Below are positions 34,648 to 44,463 of a stretch of DNA of 64,000 bases, one piece after another. Numbering within the stretch: position 1 is the stretch's first letter; each line of letters starts with the position of its first letter. The notes under the pieces were generated by a model. That model was not told the DNA's origin, searched no databases, and saw nothing but the letters and a program-made list of their open reading frames with translations. The DNA is taken from contig CM077599.1 of NCBI GenBank assembly GCA_039654915.1, forward strand, positions 13,022,501 through 13,086,500, read 5' to 3'. The DNA is from Aquilaria yunnanensis. Lineage: Eukaryota > Streptophyta > Magnoliopsida > Malvales > Thymelaeaceae. A program made the translations under genes and the position numbers.

Positions 34648-37600
34648 AAATATTTTAACATGTATGTATGTAAATCATATATTAAATATTTATCATATTT
34701 ATCGTACAATTTTAGAAAGTAAAGTATGTATTTTGAAAATATTTTGTTATAAAAAAAATAATAGTAATACATTTATATATATAGTTTATTACAACAAAAT
34801 AATATATATATATATATATATAATTTTATCCAGGCAAAAACAAAAAAAAGGATCTAGTGGGCCAAAAAAGCCCAAACCCAACCCTAACTAACCCTAATTA
34901 TAAATGCTATCACTTACCCTCTCATCTCCCTAAAATCTCACCCTCTCCATCTCTACGTCGTCTTAGCCCTCTCTCCCTCCTTTCGTCCTCTCTCTTCCCT
35001 CATCTCAGCCTTTAGCCCTTTTTCCATCCTCTTGCCCTCTCCATCTCCGTCTTTTCTTCCTCTCAGCCTTCTTTACCTCCTCCTGCCCTCTCCATCTCTG
35101 GCTCTCTTCTGCCCCACCGCACTATCTTCCTTTCTCCATTGTTGTTGGGAATTGTCCGTCACCGTTTTCGGATATTCGTTACGTCGCTTCTCTCTCTGTT
35201 GCCCTTTCTCCTCTTTCCTTCCCAATCGCGTCGTTTGCTTTTGGGCTTTTCCTCCTCCACCTTGCTCCTTTCTCTGTCGCCTTTTCTTATCCCTTCTCCC
35301 CGATCATGCCGTTCGCTTTTGGGCTTTTCCTCCACCTTGCTCCTTCCTCCTCCATGATCTAATTTTTGGATTGTTTAGATTTTTGTGATTTGTTGAAATT
35401 TTTTTAATTTATGCGATTTTTTTTGTAATTTTTGTATTTTGTGATTTGTGATTTTGTATTTTTATGATTTATATTTTGTGATTTTTTTGTTTTTGTGTTT
35501 TTGTGATTTGTATTTTTATAATTTTATGAATTTTGTAATTTTTGGGACTTTTATAATTTTAGTGAATTTATTTTTTTAATATTATAAAATTTAGTATTTA
35601 TTAAAATAAAAATATAACAATAAATTTTATAATATAAAAAATTATTTTTGGAAGTTTTGTATTTTTTTTGTATTTTCTAAAACGGAGTTTCAAACGGCCC
35701 TGGCTGTTGGAAATGACCAACATTTTCCAACGGCCTTATGCAGCCATTACAAATACACGTGGATGGTTAGGTTGTTGGAAATTAGCAACAGCTTGTTTTC
35801 CAACTGTTAGCCGTTGGAAATTTTTTTCTAGTACTTAATTTTTCAACGCGCCTATTTCCAAAGGCTTCAAGTTGGAAATATGTAATTTTCCAATGCTAAG
35901 CCATAGGAAATTGGCATTGTTTTAGTAGTGTCATGTTCAAATGATTTAATATAAGATATCAATATCACCAGTTTAAGTAAGTCTACTTGAAAATTAAGAA
36001 ACCATAGATTGAGCTATATGAGAGTGATATATTTTATGTTTCGTGCTCGGTCTTGATATCATTAGATAAAGGGATGATAACATATATGAATAATGGTCAT
36101 AGAAGTTTAATCGAATCACCGGCTATTTTGTCACTTGGATAGTAATGATGTGTTGCTAGACACCACTCTTTATTTATGAGCATAAATGTGGTTTATGATC
36201 ATTGCCAATGTGATAGGAGCCTCTAGACTCATACACTTAGAGCCAATTATATTATTTGAGTGCATTAGCCAAGTTGCTTGGTTTTGGTTTCATGATAATT
36301 TTGGATTAATTGTTGGCCTAATAGTTCAGCTATTATTAAGCCCGAAATTAGGCTTAATCATATTAGGGTTATGAAACCTATTTTTCTTAAGAGTTTTGTT
36401 TCACTATATATATATGTTATATAGTATTAATTACACAAAGCCTTCTTAAAACAAGATTTAGAAAGGGTTCCAAAAACTTCCAGTCACATTCTCCTATTAT
36501 CTTTCCACAAGAGGAACACTTCTACCGAAATCTAGATGAGGTGTGGTGATTCGAGAGATTCGTATGGATACCGTACAGTACTTGAACACGTTAACTCTTC
36601 AAGTTTTTGTGATTCAGCTTAACAATTGGGTGAAAGATCTCAACCTGCTAGGTCTGAAAATTTTAAACACCTAATTTTCCCCATTTCACTTGGATAATTT
36701 TCGGTTAATCCCCTTGTGTTGTTTGGCTCCTGAAACCCTACAATACTTTGGTTTGTTTTTTTCCCCCTCAAATTTTAATTTAAGCTTCTAATTTGTTCAC
36801 GGGAAGTAACTTGTGTTGATGCAGAAGTTAGGTGCAAAGATTCTAAGCAAGAAGGTTAGGAAAATAAAGTTAGGCATTTGCTCTTTTCATTTGTAATGGT
36901 GAATTACGGTGTTAATTTTTCAAGGGCTACAAGTAGATATTTGAAATAAGGAGAAAATAAATATAGGTTCGACTTAACTTAGAGTTTAGTAATTTTTCCT
37001 TACTACAGAAAAAGGAAGAAAACTGTTTTACTCTCCTAGCCTTTTTTTGCTCGATAACTTTGTCCTTAAATTTTTGCATCTGATGAGCAAGTGCTTGCCA
37101 GATCTCTAGTCAATCCTAGATTTTGATGGACGATGACCACAGGAGCCTATCCCACACCTCCGCCTCTCCCAATATTTTTCCATTGCAGAAAACCCATATC
37201 TCAATGATGGTAACCTTCACACCGCGGTTGCTCCTGCTGTAAGAGGAAAAGAACTTGGCTCTCGACTCATATTCAATTTAAGAACCGAATCGACACTATG
37301 AAGAAGAGGTACAAGTTGGAGAAGGTGAAGATTGCCACCGAATCGACACCAGCTTGTTTCACAAACGGACATCTCTTCACAAGTTGGAGGGGAATGGCGG
37401 TGTCATAGTTCCTGTTGGAGATGGATTTGATGAGGCACTTGGTGGAATCGCAATAGGGTGGGGAGGCAGAGAAGAGGGCGAAGAGGAGTTGGCATCATGA
37501 AATTAAGATAGCCAAGAAAAAGAAAGAGCCAGTGGTAGTTCTCTTTATTTTAGGTAGCCACTAATGGTGGAGTCGTGGAGATAGAGGAGAACATAATGCA

Positions 37601-37870
37601 TCACCATTATGTTAGGGGTAGCATGCAATAGTTCATCAGATGCAGAAGTTTGACGGGACAAAGTTATTGAGTGAATAAAGCTTGGAGGGTAAAACAAAGT
37701 TCTTCCTTTTTTTTCTTTTTTGTTTTAATGATCACCAATGAAGTTAACTTTCAAGGGGGTTCATGTAAGTATTCCAAACAGTGGGGACATAATTGTAGAT
37801 TTGACTAAATCTCAAGGGGATTTTAGTAATTTTTCCCAAATTCATAACCTTCTAGATTCATTTACTAGCA

Positions 37871-38079
37871 ATTTTTTTTTTGTAATTAGAAGACAGTATA
37901 TCTAAAAGGTTTGGGGAAAGGTGATTTGTTCTAGACCCAAAGTACTATCAAGTCAGTATAAATGACATTATGTGAAAAAACTGTATAAGATAGGAGTTGA
38001 ATCCCCCAACTGCACCTTCCCCTTGTGTCTCCTTTATCACTCTACCAAGCAACAGAGGGCTAGATTAACTAGTTAAGCT
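37871..38079 (-). mobile_element. Probable tRNA-derived SINE
   Basis: On the minus strand a tRNA-like head (TGCTTGGTAGAGTGAT, box-A-like) is followed about 35 bases later by GATTCAACTCC (box-B-like). It ends in an A-tract (plus-strand T-run, 37871-37882). The flanks ATTTACTAGCA (37860-37870) and ATTTATAGCA (38080-38089) form an imperfect 10-11-bp target duplication. Its length of about 209 bp suits a plant SINE. It is not a functional tRNA, since there is no cloverleaf. Confidence 0.6.
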
Positions 38080-38419
38080 ATTTATAGCAGCCGCCCCGCG
38101 TGAGGCTTTATGAAACAATCTGACGACATATATACTGAGGGTTAAATCAACTCTATTACCTACACTACGAACTCATGAGCTTGGTAGGGCATCAAAAGTT
38201 TCATAGCCGGACAAATTCCCAGCAGGGATCGATCGTGAAAAACGTAGTTTTATGCCAGTAATAAATATAATCGTGTGTATATATATAAAATCCGTTGCAT
38301 ATATATGTAGGTGCTAAAAATTAAATAAAACGGGCATATATAGGTAGAATTAACTAGGTTCAAAAGGAAAAACTCCGGAAGAAAGAGCTGGGTACAATAA
38401 CTTTTAAAAACGAGTAGGC
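38080..38419. other. 3' flank of dirigent gene 1
   Basis: No element is recognised. It probably includes the 3' untranslated region of the minus-strand gene. Confidence 0.4.
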
Positions 38420-38965
38420 CTAGTGAATAACGGTGACGTTATACCAAACAATGGCATCGCCTGTGGTGACATCCAACCAATGCGTAGAAGCCAGCGCGTA
38501 CCCACGAGCTAGCCGGAACACACCGGTGCCTCCAACGATTGGCAACTCACGGACAGGGCTCATCGCCGAGTTCTTCCCCAGAATGCTTATGGAGCTTCCT
38601 TTGTAGGCGCCGTCCGTGAAACTGTAGCTCAAGAGCATGATTAGACCGACTTCGTCCTGGCACGCGGAGCCGTAGAGTCCCTGGGCTCGCCCAACCAGCT
38701 TGGAGTTGGGGTCGGAGCCCTCCGTCAGGGGATCATCCACCACCAGCAAGGCTCCGAAGAGGGAGAGGGATTTGTTGGTGTCTGCGGCCTGAGCCACCCG
38801 GACGGCGGTCGGGTTCTTGCCGCTGAGTGTGTCGTGGAAGTAGAACTGAAGGTTTGTGACAGCCTCTTTGTCGGACTTTGCCAGCGTCGTGGCCCAGTTG
38901 CTTTGGGCCTGTTTCATGGCCGCCACTAGGCAGCTGATGATAAGAAGCAACCTGAGCTTGGCCAT
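38420..38965 (-). CDS. Dirigent-like secreted protein 1 (181 aa)
   Basis: This is an intact single-exon dirigent-family gene. Residues 1-22 (MAKLRLLLIISCLVAAMKQA...) form a signal peptide, so it is presumably secreted to the apoplast. The dirigent domain follows: LQFYFHDTLSGKNPTAVRVA (39-58), FGALLVVDDPLTEG (70-83), VGRAQGLYGSACQDE (91-105), the YKGSSISILGKN strand and VGGTGVFRLARGYA (144-157), ending in WYNVTVIH. Sequons at N64 (NKS) and N176 (NVT) fit glycosylation. Length and motifs match the usual 180-190 aa family members, more like the DIR-b/d group than the DIR-a type. Dirigent proteins steer radical coupling of phenoxy radicals in lignan-type synthesis; the substrate cannot be read from sequence. 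A paralogue lies about 4.5 kb away on the same strand. A TATA box sits 128 nt upstream of the ATG. Confidence 0.93.
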   Translation of the reverse strand: MAKLRLLLIISCLVAAMKQAQSNWATTLAKSDKEAVTNLQFYFHDTLSGKNPTAVRVAQAADTNKSLSLFGALLVVDDPLTEGSDPNSKLVGRAQGLYGSACQDEVGLIMLLSYSFTDGAYKGSSISILGKNSAMSPVRELPIVGGTGVFRLARGYALASTHWLDVTTGDAIVWYNVTVIH

Positions 38966-39092
38966 TTCTGGAGTTTGGGGGCGAAAGGGTCTCTAGTCTA
39001 CAGCTAATTAAGTTAGCAGAAATGGGAAATATTGGGAGGAAGAAGATAGGAGATCTGGCTCTTACACTTACGATATCTGGCGTTAAGAACAA

Positions 39093-39101
39093 CCTTTTAT
39101 A
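39093..39101 (-). promoter_or_regulatory. TATA box of dirigent gene 1
   Basis: TATAAAAGG on the minus strand (CCTTTTATA on plus) lies 128 nt upstream of the start codon. Transcription would be expected to begin about 30 nt downstream, leaving a leader of about 100 nt. Confidence 0.7.
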
Positions 39102-41007
39102 CATGCTGGCATGGACAAGTGAAAAAGATTCAAAGGCAGTTTAACTACTACAAAAGAAATTAATTGGTCAACATATATACCCGTAATTTCGGGTGGGATA
39201 GATTAGACTTCAATTGATTTCCTTGTTTTATGGGAAATTATGTGGCCTCCTATTTAACCAGCACTTATTGTATAAGTTTCTTAATAGAGGGAAAGAATGA
39301 AGTTGCTCCGAGTACAAGAGGTCGAACATGCATCTAAAATAAAAGATTTTGGATTTCATTTAGTCTTAAGGTACAGATGGGAAAAACTTTCGGGTTTCAA
39401 GAAGACTAGTTTTCATCTACGGGGTAGTAAAGTGTACCACAAAATAATAATAATAATAATAATAATAATAGCACACAAATAGAGAGAAAAAAGCTACTAC
39501 TAGATTATGAAATAAGAAAAAGGACCCGCACGTTTCAAAGATTCAAACCTAACTCTAACGTTAATATCAACACGTAACTAATCAATATTAACAGTTTACT
39601 TATATGGATGCTCATGAATGCTTTTAATTAAGAAAAGTATCTAGTTCTTATAAACAAATATTTAGATACCTAATAATTTTGCTTTATGTCTGTCCCTGTA
39701 TTTATAATTTTTTTTGTTACTATTGCATAGTTGAATTTAGGACTTCGGATTCTTCTGCGAAAAATTAGAATTATGGATTGCGTCTCTCTCGCAAGTCAGT
39801 CTTGTCGGTGCATGAGTAATTTACTGACCTTGTTTGTGGTTAACATGTTATAGAGTAATTTTAAGGTAGAATATACTCCATAAGAGAAATGCGAAAAATT
39901 AACCAAAATGGAGATTGAATTTTCGTTGCCTAATCATATTTAAAATGCAAAAAATCTCCTATCCTTTGCTTACATGTTATTTTCATCCTATTTAAAAGCT
40001 CGTTTTTTGTAACTTTAATTAGGCTGCATGTAGAGTTATCCATTAATCTAAATCTCAGCTCTATGAAGGTAGCAGAAAATAAGTTGGTATAATGAGCGTG
40101 GAGATAAGCTGGACTTTATTTCCTTGCTTGGCCAAGAGGGTTATGGTCGGCCCCTCATTCTGCCCAACATAGAATTTAGTTCAACGACAGCATGATTTAA
40201 GTGGAATATAGTAATGAATGTTCGAGAACGATCAAAGTCGGTGTCCATCAAGCCCTACCTGCCACCTACGATTTTAAAAGTAAACTGTGCTTCAAACCGC
40301 TAGAACTTTCAGGTTATGACTTAACTGGTTCATTGCATTTTTCTATTTACATTCCACGGATGCTGAGTGACCCTATTATAAACATGAAAAAAATAGTACC
40401 AAAATAAAAATGCACTCACAATGCAATAACTAAGTTGTATTTTACCAAATACTTTATAAATGCCTAAACAGTAGCCTGAGCAGCCGAAAACCTCTCCATC
40501 TCTAGCTGCGGACAAGCCAATCGTGATCATTTTTTTTTTCTCCTCCCTCTTTTTGTTAACAATTCAAAATGAGCAAACGTTTTTTTTTTTTTTTCATTTT
40601 TATTGTCTCATTGACTTTAATCTTTCCTTTCATCTCTTTCTTTTTCTCCAAAGTGGTACTCTTTGGAAGATTTCTTTTATATTTTTTATTTGATATTATT
40701 AATCAAAATCTTCAAAAAAAACTTCTCACTATTACACAATTTACCTCCTTGTATTCTCTCAAATCTCTAACTTCTCTAGTATTTTTTTGTGTGTTCAGTT
40801 AATTGTTTTGCTTATGAAAAGAGAGAAGAAAATCAAGCATAAATGGCTCAGGCCTAATTCTTTTAATTGGAATGCCGGTTTAGATGGCCCGTTCACGTTT
40901 TGACCCATTTTCAATAATTTTAACCGGTTCTGTAGTTTGCTGTAGCTGCGGCCACTCATGGACTCTAGACACTTGCAGTTCACAGTTGAATCGGTTGAAC
41001 AACCAGC
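39102..41007. other. Intergenic DNA between dirigent gene 1 and a CACTA element
   Basis: Distal promoter of dirigent gene 1 plus AT-rich DNA. An AAT run of about 9 units lies at 39443-39470. No other gene is supported. Confidence 0.5.
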
Positions 41008-41010
41008 TTG

Positions 41011-41259
41011 TACTATGAAAAAAAACTAGGTTTTCTAACAGGTAAATTACCAACGGGTTAAAAAATTTAAACTTACCAATAGTCAAATGTGTTGATAATT
41101 GACCAATGATCAAACGTGTTGGTAAATTAGCTATTTTCTAACGGGCAAATTACCAACGCATTAGACAATTAGTAATTACCAATGTGTCAGCATGTTAGTA
41201 ACTACCAATGTGTCAGTGTGTTGGTAATACCAACGGTTTGATGCATTAGTAATAGTTAA

Positions 41260-41299
<40 letters not shown>

Positions 41300-43109
41300 T
41301 AATGTATCATATATAAGAATACATACTTAAAAATATATCATATATGATACATAGATGCATTAAATGATGTTTCATATGTATCATATTTATATATATTTTT
41401 TATTAAAATAATAATAATAATATGTATATTTACATATATATATATATATATTGTAATATATTTATATATATCATATATATCATATATAATAATAATAATA
41501 ATAATAATAAATATAACTATAGATATATAATTTATAATGTGTATGAACAGATATATGAACATATTTTTATAGTGAAATTAAAATTTATGGTTTTAATGTA
41601 TATAATAAACCAATTATCATTGCTTGACATTACATTATCATATAATGAGTGACTCAAATAGATTAATTAACTAATTAATTATCATGTTTGGAAGTCAATT
41701 GGTTCACTTTTTCTAATTGAAGAATTAACGATAATAATACATATCCTATATTAAATGCCCATATGTCTAATATAATGTATCATATGTATCATGTAATATG
41801 TTAGTAACATATATACAATTTATAATGTGTATGAACATATTTATGTACTAAAATTTAAATTTATGGTTTTAATGTATATTGTGAGATTGAATCTCCCTAA
41901 TATATTATTATTATTATTATTAAAATCCCATATGTTATATATATAAGTAAAAACCCAAATAGCGCATAAAAGCCCAAAAATACCCATAACCCTAAGCGAA
42001 ACCTAACCTAACCCATATAAATGCCCTAACTTTTCCTCCCTTTGAGCCACCTCTTCCTTCTCTTCACCTATTTGCCACCTATCACTCTTCTTCTTGCTTC
42101 CTCTTTGCTCTCATCTCTCCTCCTTCTCCTTCGTCCTCCTCCTCCTTCTCTTCTTTTGTCCTCCATCTGCCACCTCTTTCTCCTCCCTCTTTGCTGCCAT
42201 CTCTCCTTCGTTGGTTCATCCCCACCCGGCGATCTTCCTCCTCCTCCCTGGCCACCTCGCTTCCTTGCCTAGCCCCACCATCGATCGTCCTCGCCTCGCC
42301 TCGCCGCATCGCCTCCTTGCCCCCCCTCGCTCGCCGCCCTGAATCCTCACCTTTTTACTGATTTTCATTTTTATTTTCTATTGATTTGGTTGTTTTTGTG
42401 AGTTTGTAGATCTGGTTGTTTGATTTTGTAGATTTGCTTGTTTGATTGTTGATTTGTGAATTTTGTGTTAATTGTGTGATTTTTAATTTTTTTTCTTAAT
42501 TTTGGGAAAATTTTTATGAATTTAATTGATTTTTTAAAATTTTGAGTTAATTTTTGTGATATTTTTAATTTCTCAATTTTTTTTCTTAATTTCTTTAAAT
42601 TTTTTTACGAATTTCAGATTTTTTTACTTAATTTTTACTGAATTTTTCAAATTTTTGTGTACTAATAAAATCTTAATTATATAATTTTTAGTGAATATAA
42701 TGTATAAATATAAAATTATTTATTTTAATTTTTTTAAAAAAAGCAGTTTCCAATGGGTCCTTGTTGGAAACTGCTTTATTCTTTATAGAAAAAAGTACAA
42801 TGTAATTTTCAATGGCTGAAGCCGTTGGTAAAATTATCAACGTGTGTGCACGTTGATAATGCGTTGGTACTCTATTCGCCCATTGGAAATCAAATCTAGT
42901 GCATAATCATTGGTAATTACGAACAAACATGTTATTAACGCATTTACGTTGGAAATTACCAATGGCTTAAATTTTGTGTGTTGGTAATTAGATTTCTAAC
43001 AAACAATTTACCAATGCATATTTTCTAATGGCTACGAGCTGGAAATTTAAAATTACCAACGCACAGATGTTGGAAATGTGTGTTGATAAACCCTAGAATT
43101 TTAGTAGTG
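41011..43109. mobile_element. Non-autonomous CACTA element, 2099 bp
   Basis: The right end on the minus strand is CACTACTAAAATTCTAGGG. The left end is a mutated copy, TACTATGAAAAAAAACTAGG. An exact 3-bp duplication TTG flanks it (41008-41010 and 43110-43112). Subterminal blocks repeat TTACCAACG-type words in both orientations (41040-41230 and 42800-43080). The interior has AAT runs and a promoter-like block (ACCCATAACCCTAAGCG... then TATAAATGCC near 42015-42030). A CT-rich leader with open frames of 76-82 codons (42042-42342) and a T-rich tract follow. It lies between the two dirigent genes. Confidence 0.85.
41268..41300. repeat. (AAT)n microsatellite
   Basis: About 11 AAT units inside the CACTA element; shorter AAT runs follow at about 41406-41420 and 41488-41510. 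Confidence 0.9.
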
Positions 43110-43480
43110 TTGGTTTGGGTTTGATAACATTGCCTAGCACAGTATCTCCATATTCTACATTTTTTTAAGGCAACCTCCTTTACCAAAATAAGGCCTTCAA
43201 ACTTGAAAATTTTGTTCCATATAAGTATAGTATACATTGATGCATGTGGTTAACTTATTGGTTTAAGTTTCTACCTAATTTTTTATGAACAATGTTGGCG
43301 TTTAGTGTTAAAAGTTGAAGAAATTATACAATTATTGATAATCATAACATAGTTACATATGATATCTATCTTGGACGTTATTCTCATAAAAAACCAAAAT
43401 ATATAGAACTTCAATGCAATTACTTCGATAACGAAAAATTTTTATAGGGCGGCCAATGATGTTATTATCGTACGTTATTC

Positions 43481-44053
43481 TTAGTAGTGATAAACTACAG
43501 CTGTATATTCAAGAATAGCGTCACCGTTTGTAGCATTGAAGTAGCTAGTTTTGACCTTGGCATAGCCTCTCGCCATCCTAAACTTGCCTCTTCCTCCGAC
43601 GATGGCCACTTCCCGATCCGCCTCTGTCACCGGGTTCCTCGAGAACACGCTGAACGAACTCCCCTTGAACTCCCCTGTCGTGAAAGCGAAATCGATGTAC
43701 AGGACAATCGTGAACTTGGCCTCGTCTTGACTCGATGATAGATAGAGCCCCTGAGCGTTGCCGATCTCCTCCGACGTCGGCTCCGGCCCCACTCGCAGAG
43801 CATCGTCGACGGCGAACACGCTGCCGAAGGGCGTCGGAGACGAGGACTTGTAGCTGAGATTAGCACGAGCGACCTCGAAGGCACTGGGATTTGGGCCGCT
43901 GAGGATGTCGTGGAGGAAGAAGCGGAGGTGGGTCACCTTCTCCTTCTCGCGGACGGCTGTGACGCTGTTTGAGTAGTACTCGCTCTGCACCGGTGCTACG
44001 GCGAGGTGAAGTATCATAGCCCAGCGCAAGACCATCCTCGTTTTCATTTCCAT
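43481..44053 (-). CDS. Dirigent-like secreted protein 2 (190 aa from the preferred start)
   Basis: This is an intact single-exon dirigent gene. The frame is open to an ATG at 44104 (207 aa), but the first 17 residues are hydrophilic. Starting at the Met at 44053 (or the one at 44047) places a signal peptide (RMVLRWAMILHLAVAPVQS) at the N terminus, so I prefer that start. The dirigent domain shows LRFFLHDILSGPNPSAFEVA, FGSVFAVDDALRVGPEPTSE, IGNAQGLYLSSSQDE, FKGSSFSVFSRNPV and VGGRGKFRMARGYA, ending in AVVYHY. It keeps the VDD and GNAQGLY signatures. It is clearly diverged from dirigent gene 1, so this is an old duplicate rather than a recent tandem copy. Its role would be radical coupling or cell-wall phenolic metabolism in the apoplast; the substrate is unknown. 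No convincing TATA box was seen. A CATGCA element lies just upstream on the minus strand. Confidence 0.9.
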   Translation of the reverse strand: MEMKTRMVLRWAMILHLAVAPVQSEYYSNSVTAVREKEKVTHLRFFLHDILSGPNPSAFEVARANLSYKSSSPTPFGSVFAVDDALRVGPEPTSEEIGNAQGLYLSSSQDEAKFTIVLYIDFAFTTGEFKGSSFSVFSRNPVTEADREVAIVGGRGKFRMARGYAKVKTSYFNATNGDAILEYTAVVYHY

Positions 44054-44104
44054 GTTTTTGTAATTTTTCCCTTTGAAATTTTCAGAAAATTGTTTCAGAA
44101 TCAT

Positions 44105-44463
44105 ATAGCCTTAATTTGGTTGTATTTGCAGTAAATATTAGCCATGCATTAATGTTATTGCCATTTTAACTCGAAGTAATTTAAGGCAATTACAAGAATT
44201 ACACAGTAAATCCACAATGCGTACCATACCTAGATTTTCAAATACATTCCGTTTGATACTCTTTCCTTCCTAAACAGTTTACAAGATCGTAACAAATCCT
44301 TACAAGTTTTTATATTTAATAAATTACTTTTATTATATTGCACTTCAAGCTATTACTTCAATATTTTTTTTTGTATCTTTCTTAATTTACTTGTGAAAAA
44401 CAAAGAGAAAAAAATAGAAACAATACGTAATTTTTTTTTCTTTCTTAAAATCTTTGCCAAGCC
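44105..44463. other. 5' flank of dirigent gene 2
   Basis: AT-rich DNA upstream of the minus-strand gene. The CACTA element at 44467 truncates any longer promoter to about 400 bp. Confidence 0.45.

Larger units (their letters stand above)
33770..35930. mobile_element. Non-autonomous CACTA element, 2161 bp
   Basis: Terminal repeats CACTACTAAAA and TTTTAGTAGTG lie inside an exact 3-bp duplication TCA (33767-33769 and 35931-35933). Subterminal regions (33790-34100 and 35690-35910) carry many TTCCAACGGC-type words in both orientations. The interior has an AAT microsatellite, CT and AT runs, and a promoter-like block (AACCCTAACTAACCCTAATT then ATAAATGC near 34880-34905). A CT-rich leader with an open frame of 118 codons (35032-35388) follows, then a T-rich intron-like tract. 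No transposase is encoded. Confidence 0.9.
33188..36742 (+). mobile_element. Solo LTR interrupted by a CACTA element
   Basis: The ends are TGTTAATATTGTGCCC and CTGAAACCCTACA, flanked by ATGCT (33183-33187) and ATACT (36743-36747), a 5-bp duplication with one transition. Excluding the CACTA element at 33770-35930 and one copy of its 3-bp duplication, the LTR is about 1391 bp. It matches the reverse complement of 49291-50713 from end to end. A TATA-like run (TTCACTATATATATATG near 36401) lies in the 3' half and is conserved in the second copy, consistent with an LTR promoter. Confidence 0.85.
31978..37838. mobile_element. Composite cluster of related inverted-repeat elements
   Basis: Four related terminal arms are visible: two left-type arms in tandem (from 31978 and from 32095) and two right-type arms (ending about 36996 and 37838). 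Shared elements are (G)GAAAAATTACTAAA at the edge, then AAAGTTAAC, then the inner phrase AATAACTTTG. A partial left-type arm (37005-37090) pairs with 37600-37725. Interiors at 32290-33130 and 37090-37600 have higher GC and broken short open frames. I could not pair all arms or find target duplications, so the cluster looks like two or more nested or truncated copies. A solo LTR occupies 33188-36742. Confidence 0.5.

Noticed and set aside
35032..35388. A 118-codon Pro/Ser/Leu-rich frame resembling a secreted protein
   Set aside because: It is CT-rich leader sequence inside a non-autonomous CACTA element; similar leaders in the related elements encode different, equally low-complexity peptides.
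37985..38060. Possible tRNA gene
   Set aside because: Box-A- and box-B-like motifs are present but no cloverleaf can be drawn; the A-tail and flanking duplication fit a SINE better.
42082..42342. Arg/Glu-rich and Leu/Pro-rich frames on both strands
   Set aside because: They are by-products of a CT-rich leader in a CACTA element.
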